A stretch of 64,000 nt of DNA, from positions 124,001-188,000 of the forward strand of contig JAHBTQ010000005.1 of NCBI GenBank assembly GCA_019638495.1, read 5' to 3'. The notes under the pieces are model-generated. The model was not told the origin of the DNA, made no database searches, and saw only the letters and a list, made by a program, of their open reading frames with translations. The stretch's first letter is position 1, and every line of letters begins with the position of its first letter. This stretch comes from Taibaiella sp. GTDB taxonomy: Bacteria > Bacteroidota > Bacteroidia > Chitinophagales > Chitinophagaceae. Shown one piece after another: positions 1 to 10,500 of this stretch. A program made the position numbers and the translations under genes.

Positions 1-421
1 GCTGTACCGGGTAGTCTATGTTGATTTGCTTATGTTCGTACAGGTACAATATTGCGGCTCCGGTGAATGTCTTACTTATTGAAGCAAGTTGAGAAGAAGA
101 GTTGTAGTCCCAGGGAATGCGGCGCTCCCTATTGCTTAATCCGAAGTAACGTTCGTAAACCACTTTGCCTTTATAGCCTACCAGCACTGCACCGTTAAAC
201 CCAGCTCTTACCTGGCCGCGGTAATATTGGTCCAGCTGCTCTATCATTGCCCTCCTATGCTCTCCGAGTGTATCATATATGAGCATAGAGCCTCCCGGCT
301 TCACCGGGTCGCCGAGCTTGCCTCCCGGTGTGTGCGCAGATGCAGGCTGGCTGGCAGAGTTACAAGCTAACATCAGCAGCGACAAAAAGAAAATTCCCAC
401 AGTTGTTGGCAAATACCTCAT
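1..421 (-). CDS. Serine hydrolase (beta-lactamase/PBP class C family), lipoprotein, N-terminal part only
   Basis: This gene is cut by the left edge of the window; about 140 N-terminal residues are visible from the ATG at 421. The protein opens with a hydrophobic segment ending in a lipobox (Leu-Met-Leu-Ala-Cys), so it is probably an exported lipoprotein. Downstream comes a stretch typical of beta-lactamase-family serine hydrolases (Phe-Asn-Gly-Ala-Val-Leu-Val) and then Ser-Ile-Ser-Lys in a helix start, which fits the catalytic SxxK motif of class C beta-lactamase-like esterases and peptidases. The Tyr-x-Asn and HxG motifs would lie outside the window. The substrate cannot be told; such proteins are usually peptidases or esterases of the envelope rather than drug-inactivating enzymes. 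It lies 104 bp upstream of nothing on its own strand and is preceded by the ACP phosphodiesterase-like gene. Confidence 0.8.
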   Translation of the reverse strand, partial: MRYLPTTVGIFFLSLLMLACNSASQPASAHTPGGKLGDPVKPGGSMLIYDTLGEHRRAMIEQLDQYYRGQVRAGFNGAVLVGYKGKVVYERYFGLSNRERRIPWDYNSSSQLASISKTFTGAAILYLYEHKQINIDYPVQ

Positions 422-525
422 CAACGCAAATTAGTCTTTAAGGGGTTCAAGTTAAAGTTAAAAAAGCTCTTTTTCCCGAGTGTCTTTTCCACATCAAGGG
501 GAAATCGTGGGACACCGGCAATTAA

Positions 526-1116
526 TCAAGATGCAGATAGGGATGTACGTGCAAATGTAACAATGTCGCCTATGAAATCATAGTAGCAGCCATTCAACTG
601 ATGATAAGACACAACAAAGGAAGCATAAGCCTTATCTGGTGGTGGCATGTATTTTGCACGGCGCGCAAGCCCTCCGAGCGACTTCTCTATTCCCCTGAGT
701 TTGCGGTAATTAAGCAGCCAGTTTTGTTGTTTCATATACGGATAATAGGCTGCGAAACCGGGTGGAAAATGATCAACAAATTGATCGGCTTGCTGGTATA
801 CATTTTGAGTAAATTCTTCTAGAGCATCTTCAGAACCAAAAAATGCGGCATCATTTGCGAGGAAGTGATCCATTACTGTATCAATAATGGCACCGGCATA
901 TAACCTGTAATCTTCTCTAAAAATTAGTTTTGCCCGCGCAATAGCCGGATGATGATCTACCAAATCATCGATCTGCCGGTGAAGTTCAATCCCTTTTCGT
1001 ATTCCTTCGGGAAAAGATAACAAGGCATGGCGGCCCTTTACATGGTCACCGATCAAATTGCCTACGAGCACCTCCGGATCACTGAAGGATAGCACTGCAT
1101 GACCAAGATAGTTCAT
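526..1116 (-). CDS. Acyl carrier protein phosphodiesterase-like protein (AcpH/DUF479 family)
   Basis: The 196-residue product matches the AcpH family in length and in motifs. It starts with the family's Met-Asn-Tyr-Leu-x-His-Ala segment and has Gly-Asn-Leu-Ile-Gly-Asp, His-Arg-x-Ile-Asp and Asp-His-Phe-Leu motifs, which make up the HD-like metal site expected to bind Mn2+. E. coli AcpH removes the 4'-phosphopantetheine arm from acyl carrier protein; that role is inferred here from family only, and many Bacteroidota homologues are untested. The ATG at 1116 is right at the conserved N terminus, so the start is secure. A near-consensus -7 box (TAGTTTCG, one mismatch to TAnnTTTG) ends four bases before the ATG. 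The gene is monocistronic as far as can be seen. Confidence 0.82.
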   Translation of the reverse strand: MNYLGHAVLSFSDPEVLVGNLIGDHVKGRHALLSFPEGIRKGIELHRQIDDLVDHHPAIARAKLIFREDYRLYAGAIIDTVMDHFLANDAAFFGSEDALEEFTQNVYQQADQFVDHFPPGFAAYYPYMKQQNWLLNYRKLRGIEKSLGGLARRAKYMPPPDKAYASFVVSYHQLNGCYYDFIGDIVTFARTSLSAS

Positions 1117-1155
1117 ACTGCGAAACTACGACTTAGATCATTTTCAGCATGTGCA

Positions 1156-1194
1156 TAAAAAAGCGGTGCCACTGATTTTAACAGTGGCACCGCT
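1156..1194 (-). terminator. Intrinsic terminator of the first giant adhesin gene
   Basis: A perfect 13-bp stem (AGCGGTGCCACTG with CAGTGGCACCGCT, 1162-1174 and 1182-1194) closes a 7-base A/T loop. Read on the minus strand it is followed by six T residues (A-run at 1157-1162 on the plus strand), and it lies 22 bases after the stop of the gene ending at 1217. Confidence 0.88.
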
Positions 1195-1216
1195 CTCCAT
1201 TTTATGTTGTTAGGCT

Positions 1217-4200
1217 CTATCTGATAAGGGTAAAGTCGCCCTTCACTTCCTGTGTCTTACCACCGCAGTCATACTTCAGGTAGTAGAAGTATACACCCAT
1301 GTCCTGTGGCACACCATTGAACGTACCATCCCACGATGGATTCGTGTTCGTTGTCTCAAACAATGTCTGGCCCCAGCGGTTGCTGATACGCAACACATGA
1401 TACCTGTGGTAGCCCTGGCATATCGGACGGAATATGTCATTGTGATTGTCTCCGTTTGGTGTAAACGCATTCGGGAACGTGATCGTGCAGCAGGCCTCCG
1501 GATTCAGCTGCTTGCTCAGTGTTGACTTACAGCCATACGGGTCCGTTACTGTCAGCGATATCATGCCCTTCATCTGCTCTATCTTACCCCATATCTCGGG
1601 GCTGTTGTTGTTGAAGAACGAATGCTCTGGCTCCCACTGGTACGTGCAGGAATAGTCGTGCCTGCGCGCCCTGAACTCTACACTGTCCTCAAGGCACAGC
1701 TTGCCCCCCTTAGGGAATATCGTAAAGTCCGCAGTTGGGTTTACGTGTACATGGAAGGTATCTGCCGTGATGATTGACTTACAGCCCTCTATCGTGTATC
1801 CCTGTATTGTAAGGATATGGCGACCACTGTCATGCCAGCTGATGCGGAATGGGCCTCCGCTGTTTGAATTTGCTGTAACGATGTCTATGATCGGCGAGCT
1901 CTGCATTGGAGTGCCATCTATCCACCAGTTGTACTTGTAGGAGTTGTCTGTCCTGTCTGTAAGGGCCAGGTTGATCGTATCTCCAAGACACACATCCGGC
2001 TTGATGTACATATGCGTAGCTGGTGCCGAGACCACTTTTATCTTCACCTCACGCTCTGCCGAGCAGCGACCCTTGTAGTTCGTTACCAACAGCTTCACTA
2101 TGTGCTGACCTACTGCTGTATCGAAGCGGGCTGTGATGTGATCCAGGTCGTCAGCAGTGCCGTTCACGAAATGAGCACCCTCAGGCAAGCTCCACGTGAA
2201 GGCTGAGTCGATATAATTTGGTCCGTCATAACTAAAGTTCAGTGAATCGAACTGGCACACCCAAGGCTTCTCTGCCGTGATCTTGAAGTCTGGCTGAACC
2301 AGTACTGTAACATTCATAAAGTTGCGCGGGCTCTCGCAGCCATCTACCGTCTGCGTCACATAGTAGGCTGTTATTCCCGGATTATCTACCGATGGAACAG
2401 GTGCTACCGACGTACCAGGTGTGCTCGTCGCAGTTGTGTACCACAGCAGGTTGCTGCCTATTGCTTTCAGAGGCGGAACAGGTGATGTGTTCTGGCAATA
2501 TACTGTATCCTCTACTTTAGGCGGCTCAGGCTGTGGATAGATGCGTACCGGGTAGGCCGCGCTATCACTGATGCAACCAAATGCTGATGTCTGGGTAACG
2601 TAGTATGTATATACACCGGGAACGGTATCTGTGTTTGGCGTAGGCGGGATCGGTGAACCTGCAGTAACACCCAGGCCATACCATGTAAGGTTAGTACCTG
2701 TAGCTGCTGCAGCGTGGCCCAGTACATACTGGCACTCACGATGTACACCGAATGTTGGTGGCGCCGGCTTTGGATGAACCGTTACCACTGTTGTGCGGCG
2801 GCATGTAGTAGGCAGCGTGTAGCTGATTACTGCTGTGCCACCTGTAGCACCATATACAAGACCAGTACCGGCGCCGATTGTTGCTACGCCAGGGTTACCG
2901 CTTGACCACACACCCGGAGTGGTCGGGTTGACAAGTGTAATATTGAAATACTGGCAAAGTTCTGTAGGACCTACTATCGGTGCGGGCAGTGGGTTTACCA
3001 GTACCTGTACTGAATCGCGCAGACCCTCACAGCTACCTACCTTCTGGCTGAAGTAGAACGTACTAAGACCCGGAACAGCTGTATTTACAGTAGGTGTCAC
3101 ACCGGAGCCAACACCACCTGTTGCTGACGTGTACCACATTACAACACCACCCGGAACAAGACCGGTAATAGTGAATGGTACGAACGCATCGTTCTGGCAA
3201 TATGGAGACACGGCTACCACGTGTGGTGGTGGCGGTGGTGGCACCATGCTTACGTGTACCTGGTCAGTATCTGCACAACCGAAGAAAGAGGAGACAATTA
3301 CCCTATACCATCCGGTATCTGTGATAGCAAAACCAGGTATGCTCGGATTTGCCGTTGTTGATGAGAAGCCCGATGGCGGTATCTTGGTCCAGCTATAGCT
3401 CACACTTGGCGAGTCTACTACTGAAGTCAGCAAAAGTGTATTTGCAGCACCAAGACAAAGCGGCGAGTTGCTGGATGCCCATACACTAGGCTTGTGGTGT
3501 ACATTCACAATTGTGTAGGCGGTATCGCTAAGCGAGCCCACAGTCTTTATTACCATCCACATACCATTATGAGATATGCTGGCTGGATAGATTCCAGTTC
3601 TTTGTGTAGTGCCCATCACAGTAGTAGACGGTGCGGGTCCTATCCACTGGTAAGATGCCGCTGTTGAGTCACCGGGAGCATTCAACCAAAGTGTGTCGCC
3701 TTCACACGGGCTGTTTGCTTCCGCTCCGTTGCAGGTGATTATGGTAAGATAAAAAGTCTTGTTGAGGCAGGAAGTCATACCGAAGGCACTATCAGTACCT
3801 GTTATTGTGTAGGTGATCACCGGAGGAAGTGCCGTCGTGTTAATGATCACATGAGCGCCGGTTGTAGCTGACAGCCCAGTACCGGGAGACCATGTCCACT
3901 TGCTCCATGTCCAGTTTTTATCTTCGGCGTGGAGTATATCAACGGGGAGAGACACTAAACCGGGCGTAGCACATACATCAAACGTGTCATTATTAGGGTA
4001 AGGCACCGGCACCACGGGACGCGGCGTGCCATTGAGCACTATTTGTGGGTCAGGAAAGGCACTGTCTATACTAGGATTGCCATTGTAGAGATAGGCATAG
4101 CTAATAACCGCGCTATCGAATGCCGGGATGGTACCGATATTATAGACAAGCGTAATGCCGCGATCGGCAGTGACTGTCGAACCCAGCGCCACTGCATTCA

Positions 4201-5035
4201 AACCGGCGGCAATAGTGCCGGTGTTAATAGCGTTCCACATTGCAGATGGCAAGCTAGTTGGGTTAAGGCTATTTAGCACTGCACAACGTGCGCGGCAATC
4301 TTTTGTTGCGAGCGCCATGTAGCTGTTGTTGACGTTGAAAATACCGGTACTTGAGTACGTACTGATATGCACCATATGACGCGCGTCCTCGTTCTGGTGT
4401 TCAATTCTGTTAACCGTTGTAGAACCGCCACCCCAAAAAGATGTATTGTCAGGGTCATTGGTACGCTGGTAGTACACATTCGCAACAGGAGCGCCTGTGG
4501 TGTTCCTGATTACGGTAGTAATAACAGCCCAGGACGAATATGTGTCAACTACCGTTTCCTGCCTGATGTTGAGGCCGGCTATTGCACCGGACCATGTGCC
4601 TATGTCTTTCCCTGATATTGAACTATAGCCCGTGTTGCTGCCCGGAACCGCAAAAGCCGGACCGCAGGCACCACCCCAGCCGCCATTGCGATACTCAGTA
4701 CCTGCAACCTCTATCGACCATCCCTCCTGGGGAAATCCAGGCTGTGTGTATGGCCCCATAAAATGGGGCATTCCCGTAGCCCAGCCGTCTTTACCCCAAT
4801 CGTAGGAAGCGTCCATATTTGCTCCTGCAGTGGCACCTATGCCAGTGCCACAGCAAGCATGCGCATGGTAAGTCGCCGGCGAACCACAAGTGCCAAAACC
4901 GCCCATTCGGTTAATACCTACTTCGAGGTATTGTCCCTGAAGAAAGCAATCGGTTCCAATGATCTGGGCTAATGACAGTCGCGGCGCCGCCAGTGACGAG
5001 AGAAATAGCACTATTAAAAGGTAGCGATTCTTCAT
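1217..5035 (-). CDS. Giant T9SS-secreted surface protein with type-B (gliding-motility-associated) C-terminal domain, paralogue A
   Basis: A 1272-residue exported protein. The ATG at 5035 starts a clean signal peptide (Met-Lys-Asn-Arg, hydrophobic core, Ala-Gln cleavage region); an in-frame ATG at 5047 adds four residues. The first ~330 residues form a Gly/Trp-rich region of unknown function. Then come repeated immunoglobulin/PKD-like beta-sandwich segments with Cys-Ala-Thr-Pro-Gly, Tyr-Cys-Gln-Asn and Leu-Cys-x-x-Asp strands, a Pro-rich hinge near residue 600, and a final ~90-residue domain (PNAFTPNGDNHND, NRWGQ, WDG, Y-Y-Y-L-K) that is the gliding motility-associated C-terminal domain (TIGR04131/CHU_C), the type-B T9SS export signal. 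Family knowledge says such domains are cleaved or anchored at the cell surface. The 3' 2.27 kb is nearly identical in DNA to the gene at 30867-34739. Role as adhesin is inference. Confidence 0.88.
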   Translation of the reverse strand: MKNRYLLIVLFLSSLAAPRLSLAQIIGTDCFLQGQYLEVGINRMGGFGTCGSPATYHAHACCGTGIGATAGANMDASYDWGKDGWATGMPHFMGPYTQPGFPQEGWSIEVAGTEYRNGGWGGACGPAFAVPGSNTGYSSISGKDIGTWSGAIAGLNIRQETVVDTYSSWAVITTVIRNTTGAPVANVYYQRTNDPDNTSFWGGGSTTVNRIEHQNEDARHMVHISTYSSTGIFNVNNSYMALATKDCRARCAVLNSLNPTSLPSAMWNAINTGTIAAGLNAVALGSTVTADRGITLVYNIGTIPAFDSAVISYAYLYNGNPSIDSAFPDPQIVLNGTPRPVVPVPYPNNDTFDVCATPGLVSLPVDILHAEDKNWTWSKWTWSPGTGLSATTGAHVIINTTALPPVITYTITGTDSAFGMTSCLNKTFYLTIITCNGAEANSPCEGDTLWLNAPGDSTAASYQWIGPAPSTTVMGTTQRTGIYPASISHNGMWMVIKTVGSLSDTAYTIVNVHHKPSVWASSNSPLCLGAANTLLLTSVVDSPSVSYSWTKIPPSGFSSTTANPSIPGFAITDTGWYRVIVSSFFGCADTDQVHVSMVPPPPPPHVVAVSPYCQNDAFVPFTITGLVPGGVVMWYTSATGGVGSGVTPTVNTAVPGLSTFYFSQKVGSCEGLRDSVQVLVNPLPAPIVGPTELCQYFNITLVNPTTPGVWSSGNPGVATIGAGTGLVYGATGGTAVISYTLPTTCRRTTVVTVHPKPAPPTFGVHRECQYVLGHAAAATGTNLTWYGLGVTAGSPIPPTPNTDTVPGVYTYYVTQTSAFGCISDSAAYPVRIYPQPEPPKVEDTVYCQNTSPVPPLKAIGSNLLWYTTATSTPGTSVAPVPSVDNPGITAYYVTQTVDGCESPRNFMNVTVLVQPDFKITAEKPWVCQFDSLNFSYDGPNYIDSAFTWSLPEGAHFVNGTADDLDHITARFDTAVGQHIVKLLVTNYKGRCSAEREVKIKVVSAPATHMYIKPDVCLGDTINLALTDRTDNSYKYNWWIDGTPMQSSPIIDIVTANSNSGGPFRISWHDSGRHILTIQGYTIEGCKSIITADTFHVHVNPTADFTIFPKGGKLCLEDSVEFRARRHDYSCTYQWEPEHSFFNNNSPEIWGKIEQMKGMISLTVTDPYGCKSTLSKQLNPEACCTITFPNAFTPNGDNHNDIFRPICQGYHRYHVLRISNRWGQTLFETTNTNPSWDGTFNGVPQDMGVYFYYLKYDCGGKTQEVKGDFTLIR

Positions 5036-5119
5036 ACTATAAAACATTAAAATAATACCGAATTCAACTAAATATCAAAAGCCGAGACGACTTTCGTTGT
5101 AAAAAGACAGTAATTGGAT

Positions 5120-5142
5120 AGGTGTGGTTGGGTTTCACACCT
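5120..5142 (-). terminator. Hairpin after mobA, weak terminator candidate
   Basis: A 7-bp stem (AGGTGTG with CACACCT) with a 9-base loop lies 25 bases past the mobA stop. There is no strong T-run after it on the minus strand, so termination is uncertain; it may simply close the moeA-moaC-mobA operon. The rest of 5036-5166 shows nothing else definite. Confidence 0.35.
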
Positions 5143-5166
5143 TAAAATTAGCGCAGAAATGCTATC

Positions 5167-5784
5167 CTAGTTAGCACCCCCTAAGCGGCCTTCGTGCAAT
5201 AGTTGCAAAACACGATTTCTATCCGCCGGTGTGTTAGCGTTGAGCAGAGACTCAGGCTTTTGATTATCAATTATAAGTACAAGGTCGGAATTATTAATAA
5301 GAAACTTTCTCGGGCATTTGAAACCATTTTCAAGGTGTGCACGCAGACCTGCAGCCGCCCCCGGCTCCCAAATCGCGATTAATGGCTCGGGCATACCATC
5401 CGCCGGGCTTCGAAAAACTGTAGCCAACATTGATGTATCAGCGCTCCGGACGAGCTCCTGTAGAACTTCCCCATCGAGAAGAGGCAGGTCGCACGCTACT
5501 ACCAACCATGCCACATCCGGGAAAGCGGAAAACGCCGAGAGTATTCCAGCTATCGGGCCACCTGCATCTATTGAATCTATCAGCGTTTTGTAGGGTGCCG
5601 GAACGCCCAAATCCTGCCCATGCCGGCACGAAATAAAAACATCTGAGCAAAGTGGCATCAGCAAGTCGGCCATATGGAGACGCTGCGGCTTACCGTGCCA
5701 GGATATCAGGCTCTTGTCCTCGCCCATCCTTACACTTTTACCACCTGCAAGTACAAGGCCGTATAGTTTACGCTTTTGCTCCAT
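5167..5784 (-). CDS. mobA: Molybdenum cofactor guanylyltransferase MobA
   Basis: About 205 residues from the ATG at 5784. The N terminus carries the nucleotidyltransferase signature Leu-Ala-Gly-Gly-x-Ser-x-Arg-Met-Gly-x-Asp-Lys, which binds GTP, and a later Val-Ala-Cys-Asp-Leu-Pro-Leu-Leu metal-binding aspartate motif. MobA transfers GMP from GTP to Mo-molybdopterin to form the dinucleotide cofactor used by DMSO-reductase-type enzymes. A GTG at 5805 would lengthen it by seven residues, but the ATG places the Rossmann strand at the usual position. It overlaps the end of moaC by 17 bases, so it is the last gene of a moeA-moaC-mobA operon. Presence of mobA implies that at least one molybdoenzyme of the bis-MGD type is encoded elsewhere. 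Confidence 0.92.
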   Translation of the reverse strand: MEQKRKLYGLVLAGGKSVRMGEDKSLISWHGKPQRLHMADLLMPLCSDVFISCRHGQDLGVPAPYKTLIDSIDAGGPIAGILSAFSAFPDVAWLVVACDLPLLDGEVLQELVRSADTSMLATVFRSPADGMPEPLIAIWEPGAAAGLRAHLENGFKCPRKFLINNSDLVLIIDNQKPESLLNANTPADRNRVLQLLHEGRLGGAN

Positions 5785-6250
5785 TGACGAAGTCACTTTT
5801 CCCACCTGTCTTATTTACCAATTTTGTTTCCCTGATCACTATCTCATGGCTAAGCGCCTTGCACATATCATAGATCGTAAGCGCCGCAACCGAGGCCCCC
5901 GTGAGTGCCTCCATTTCCACACCAGTTTTAGCGGTGATGCGCGTGGTACAGTGAATGTGTGCCTCATCACCCACCACATCGATAACTATTGAACAATTCT
6001 CAAGACTAAGCGGGTGACACAGCGGAATAAGCTCTCCTGTCTTCTTTGTGGCCATAATGCCAGCAATAATTGCTGTCTGGAAAACAGCTCCCTTCTTCAT
6101 TACAATCTCTCCCTCCCGAAAATGCATCATTACTTCCGGTGGCAACCATACGATACTGCGCGCGGTGGCGGTGCGAAGTGTTACCTCCTTTCCGGAAACA
6201 TCTACCATTGCAGGGCGGCCTTCGCTATCCAGGTGGGTTAACTCGCTCAT
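5768..6250 (-). CDS. moaC: Cyclic pyranopterin monophosphate synthase MoaC
   Basis: A 160-residue protein of normal length. It shows Met-Val-Asp-Val near the N terminus, Lys-Lys-Gly-x-Val-x-x-Thr-Ala-x-x-Ala-Gly-Ile-x-x-x-Lys, Leu-Ile-Pro-Leu-Cys-His-Pro-Leu and Thr-Gly-Val-Glu-Met-Glu-Ala-Leu-Thr-Gly, the active-site blocks of MoaC. With MoaA it converts GTP to cyclic pyranopterin monophosphate, the first stable intermediate of molybdenum cofactor synthesis; MoaA is not in this window. The start ATG overlaps the moeA stop by four bases (ATGA arrangement), so translation is probably coupled. Cytoplasmic hexamer in known members. Confidence 0.97.
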   Translation of the reverse strand: MSELTHLDSEGRPAMVDVSGKEVTLRTATARSIVWLPPEVMMHFREGEIVMKKGAVFQTAIIAGIMATKKTGELIPLCHPLSLENCSIVIDVVGDEAHIHCTTRITAKTGVEMEALTGASVAALTIYDMCKALSHEIVIRETKLVNKTGGKSDFVNGAKA

Positions 6251-7470
6251 ATTCCGATTACATTTTTGTTAAATGGCCAAACACGGTATGCCTCACCGCT
6301 TTTGAATTCACTCTTGCCTGCTGGTAACTCAATGAACGCATCTGTCTCAACCAGCACCGAAAAATCACCGGAACCATTGCCGGCCGCAGGTAACGCAATC
6401 AACCGACCATCAGACGACGATAAAAGGCGCACCGGCAAAAAATACTGAAGGTCAGGTGTGAAGATAACATCCTCTGCCAGCACAGCAAATATTGGCTCTG
6501 CCTTACCTCCTCCGGACACCATGTGAAGCCAGGAAAGAAAATAGCGGTAGGTGCAGAGAAATGTCGAAACCGGATTGCCGGGAAAGGCGAACACAACCGT
6601 TCGATGCGAAGGGTGTGTACCAAACCAGAAAGGCTTGCCGGGGCGTTGTTTTACTTTGTGAAAGACCTCAACGAAACCCAATGCATGAAGTGCCGCGGGA
6701 ATGACATCAAACTTACCCATTGACACCCCACCAGAAAGGAGCAGTACATCACATGCCATCATCAAAGCTTCCATCTCCTCAGAAACCACTGCGAGCTCAT
6801 CCGGCAGATGTTTCATCGTTACGTCTGCACCCATATTCTGCAGAATCGATGCCAGCACCACCGAATTAGAGCGACGCACCTGGTGCGGTAACGGATTGTC
6901 AGCTACATCTACCAACTCGTCGCCGGTCGATATTACTGCTATACGAGGAAAGCGGGTTACCGGCACCGACGAGAGCCCCACAGAAGCAAGCATACTGATG
7001 TGTGCTGCCCCTATTTGCAATCCTTTACGCAGAACCAGGTCACCTTTCTGCTTGTCCGAAGCTCTGGCATGAATATTAGCACCACGGCGGGAGGGCAGCA
7101 CATGAATTGTGGCAGCCCCATTTAGAACTGAGACATCCTCATAACGAACCACCGTATCGACACCCTCAGGCAAAGCACAACCGGTCATAATTTCAACACA
7201 TCCACCAGCTTTTTCCATTGCCACCGGCGCATCGCCTGCAGCCATTGTGGCCTGAATTGAAAATGTATTGATTCCGCTCACCACATCGTCATACCTGATG
7301 GCAATGCCATCCATCGTAACACGATCGTAAGGAGGCAAATCTCTGTCGGCAAAAACATCAGATGACAGGACTCTGCCTACGGCGTTGGCAATAGGCACTA
7401 ACTCGTTTCCGTAGCTGCGTGCCTCGCCCAAAATTTTTTCCTGTGCTTCTTCTACACTAATCAAAGCCAT
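6247..7470 (-). CDS. moeA: Molybdopterin molybdenumtransferase MoeA
   Basis: A 407-residue protein, the family's usual length. Domain order fits MoeA: an N-terminal MoeA_N region with Pro-Pro-Tyr-Asp-Arg-Val-Thr-Met-Asp-Gly-Ile-Ala, a MoCF-binding domain near residues 175-310 with Ser-Thr-Gly-Asp-Glu-Leu and Leu-Leu-Ser-Gly-Gly-Val-Ser-Met-Gly, then Phe-Gly-x-x-Pro-Gly-Asn-Pro-Val-Ser and a C-terminal beta domain. MoeA inserts molybdate into adenylylated molybdopterin. It is the first gene of the moeA-moaC-mobA operon; a TAGCTTTG -7 box ends six bases before the ATG, which would make the transcript almost leaderless. No partner mogA or moeB is near. Confidence 0.96.
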   Translation of the reverse strand: MALISVEEAQEKILGEARSYGNELVPIANAVGRVLSSDVFADRDLPPYDRVTMDGIAIRYDDVVSGINTFSIQATMAAGDAPVAMEKAGGCVEIMTGCALPEGVDTVVRYEDVSVLNGAATIHVLPSRRGANIHARASDKQKGDLVLRKGLQIGAAHISMLASVGLSSVPVTRFPRIAVISTGDELVDVADNPLPHQVRRSNSVVLASILQNMGADVTMKHLPDELAVVSEEMEALMMACDVLLLSGGVSMGKFDVIPAALHALGFVEVFHKVKQRPGKPFWFGTHPSHRTVVFAFPGNPVSTFLCTYRYFLSWLHMVSGGGKAEPIFAVLAEDVIFTPDLQYFLPVRLLSSSDGRLIALPAAGNGSGDFSVLVETDAFIELPAGKSEFKSGEAYRVWPFNKNVIGI

Positions 7471-7476
7471 GCATTA

Positions 7477-7484
7477 CAAAGCTA
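7477..7484 (-). promoter_or_regulatory. Promoter -7 box of moeA-moaC-mobA
   Basis: TAGCTTTG on the minus strand matches the Bacteroidota -7 consensus TAnnTTTG exactly. Only six bases separate it from the moeA ATG, so the start of transcription should fall at or within a base or two of the start codon. Confidence 0.65.
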
Positions 7485-7507
7485 CACAATGATGGGTATA
7501 GCAGTCG

Positions 7508-10500
7508 TTATCTGTTTACGACGATGCGGGTAGATCTCTTGCCCGCTTCCGTCTGCACATTTAGGATATAAACACCACCGGGAACGTTATCAGCAAGGCG
7601 AAACGCATGAGCAAAAAGTCCACCTGAATTAGTTTCCAGCGTAGCCGTGTAGATGATCTGTCCAAGCGTATTAGATACAGTTACAACGGCATTACCAGCA
7701 CCCGTAGTTCTGCCACGCAGACGGAACTCACCGTTGTTTGGGTTAGGAAACACGCACATACTCATATTAGTGGCAGATGCATCATCAACCCCCAATGGCC
7801 AAACAGAAATAAAGACATAGGAGAATGTAGTTATGGCGCACACACCACTTCCCGTAACAGCACAACTTATAGAGTCATAGTCAGACAATGTACTTGACGT
7901 AAAAGTACTCTCGGTTGCTCCGGGAATAATGGAACCATTTACCATCCACTGGTAGGCCGGCGACGGTCCGGCGCCAGTTACGGCTGCTGTAAACGTTACT
8001 GGCACACCGGGAGATATAACGAGACCCGGTGAAGCAGATATCGAGATGAGCGGAATGTAAAGCGGATCGACGGTCATATCCACATCTGCACTGTTTACGG
8101 TATCAGTTGCAAGGCAAACATAATTGCTACCCATGCGGCAAAAGACTACATCTCCCGTAACAGGTGTATAAGTAAAGGACGCGCCAAACCCTGTTACGGT
8201 ACCATTTACATACCACGAGTAGCCGGGCGCTGTGCCACCAAACGTCGGTGTGGCTGTAAACGTGACCGGAGAACCGGCACAAGAAGTTGTACCTGGACTA
8301 ACCGAAACCGTAGCAACCGGTGTTTCGTTTGCCAATACAAGCATAGCCACCGTATCCGCAGCAATAGACGGAATAGCGCAAGCCTGGCTGCTGGCCATAG
8401 ACACAGTAACGGTGTCGCCGGCCAGCGGAATATAGCTATACGTATCACTGCTGCCTACACTGGTTCCGTTTACCCGCCAGGTATACACAGGTGTTGATCC
8501 CGGAAAGGTAGGCGTTGCCGTGTAGGATACGGAGACGCCCGCGCAAACGGTATCGCCCGGTGCAGAGCTAACGCTAACAATCGGCACGACTACCGGGTTT
8601 ACTGTGGCAAAGTGAAAAGCCATGCGCGACGTACATGCGTTTGAGATCGAATACGTGATAGTTGTAGTGCCTGCTACCAGGCCGCTGACTGCACCTGTAG
8701 CCGTAATACTTCCCACTGCCGGTGTGCTGCTGCTCCACGTGCCGCCAGGCATTAGATTGATGTATTGTGCCGGATAGCCAATACATACATCGTTTGGCCC
8801 TGCTATGGGAGGCAGGCCCGTTTCGTTGAAGACCTCATTGGTCATCACAACCGGGTTCTCATCAAAATAGATACCTACACGATTCGGGATAACTATACCA
8901 TCAGCAACTGTAGATGTTGCCTTCACACTAAAGATGAACATACCATTGCACATAGTATGATGAGACGTATCAAGCAGATTGATGGACGGGAAATCGAAAC
9001 GCGCAATATTGTAGGTTCCGTCATTGATCACAGACATCGTCATGGCATGAGAGGCTGTCAGTACCTGAAGTGTGGAAGGGTCCACATCTGCCGGCAATGT
9101 ATCAACTACTGAAATATTGTGAGCCGTATCATTGCCGGTGTTTTCAAAGCGTACCCTGTACTCTAGCCTCGTACATGGCAGGATATATCCTTCCGGTGCA
9201 ACTGCAAGATCATTGGGATCGAACGAGTTCTTAACGGTGTCAATTCGATTTATAGTATTGTTGGACGGGATGAGGTCGCCGGTGGTTGGAGAAACGGAAA
9301 TAGAAGTGTGTACAGTATCGCCCGCCGCAAGCCAGGGACCGATTGAAGACGGGCGTTCAAGCCACACAGTAACTAACTTAGTGGCATTTGCCGCAAGTGA
9401 TGGCAGGTTCCAGGTAATTGTTGTGCCGGTGGCAGATGCCGGCGCCGGAGTGGTGTATCCATATATGCCAGGGAAATAACCATATTTAGCGCTGTAATTA
9501 AGCGTAAGCACCGGGCTCACGGCTGTACAGTAATTATTAGTAACGAGGATGTCTATAGCCTGCGAATGTCGCCCTGTGCGCGCCGTAGCAACTATCTTCA
9601 GGTCGAAAGGAACGGCAGGACTGCAGCGAACCCCTATCTGCCTTGTTACGTAGGAATTTGTAAACGCATTGATAGTGTCATATACTACACCTGATGAGGG
9701 GCAAGTGACGATGAGTCCGCCGTCTATAGATAGCGGGCGAAACGCATATACTGTACCATTGCCTCCATATGCCTTATAGCTGAAGCCAGATGTTGCGGTG
9801 ATCGTATCAACCGGTATTCCGTTAGAATCAACACGAGTTGTAATAGCAGTAAGCATCTCCTTATCGCCTGCATCAAATACACAGTTAGTATTCATGTCCT
9901 GGTAGAAGTGCACCGGCAGTGTGCGACAGAACATATAATTGTAGGAATCGAACACAGTATCTACAGGCGTACCTGCATTGAAAAGAATGTGCCTTACGGA
10001 ATAAGTGCCGGGCAAGCTATAGGTATGGTATATATGGGCATCGCTCAGTGTAGCACTACTAAGCGGAGTAGTAACCGACGTGCCATCACCAAAGAAAGTT
10101 TTTACGCTGAAAAGAGATGATACGCCACATGCTGAAACATAAAAATGCGTGGGGTCGCAGGTAACGGATGGCGAAGAGACAATATTGTGTGCTCCTATCT
10201 CAAAGTTGATAGCTACATGTACCGGGCCGGAATAAGCCGTGGCGCCTGTTGAGCTACAAGTGATCTTACAACGGTAGTAATATGCTGCAGTAGGGCTATA
10301 AGTAAGGGGAACAGTATTTGCGCCAGCGAGATCGCTCCACGTGATGCCATCAGGCGAGTACTGCCATTGAATTACATGGCCGCAAGTAAAGGAGTAAGCG
10401 GGCAGGTCGAGAACAACCGGTGTTCCACTGCATACCATGGGCGCGCTCGCTGTGATCATGCCCGGTACAGGTGTACCTGCGCAGGCAGCAACGATAGTCA

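Noticed and set aside
3222..3243. GGT/GGC-rich stretch that could form a G-quadruplex
   Set aside because: It is the reverse complement of the codons for the Pro-rich hinge of the giant adhesin, and occurs the same way in the paralogue.
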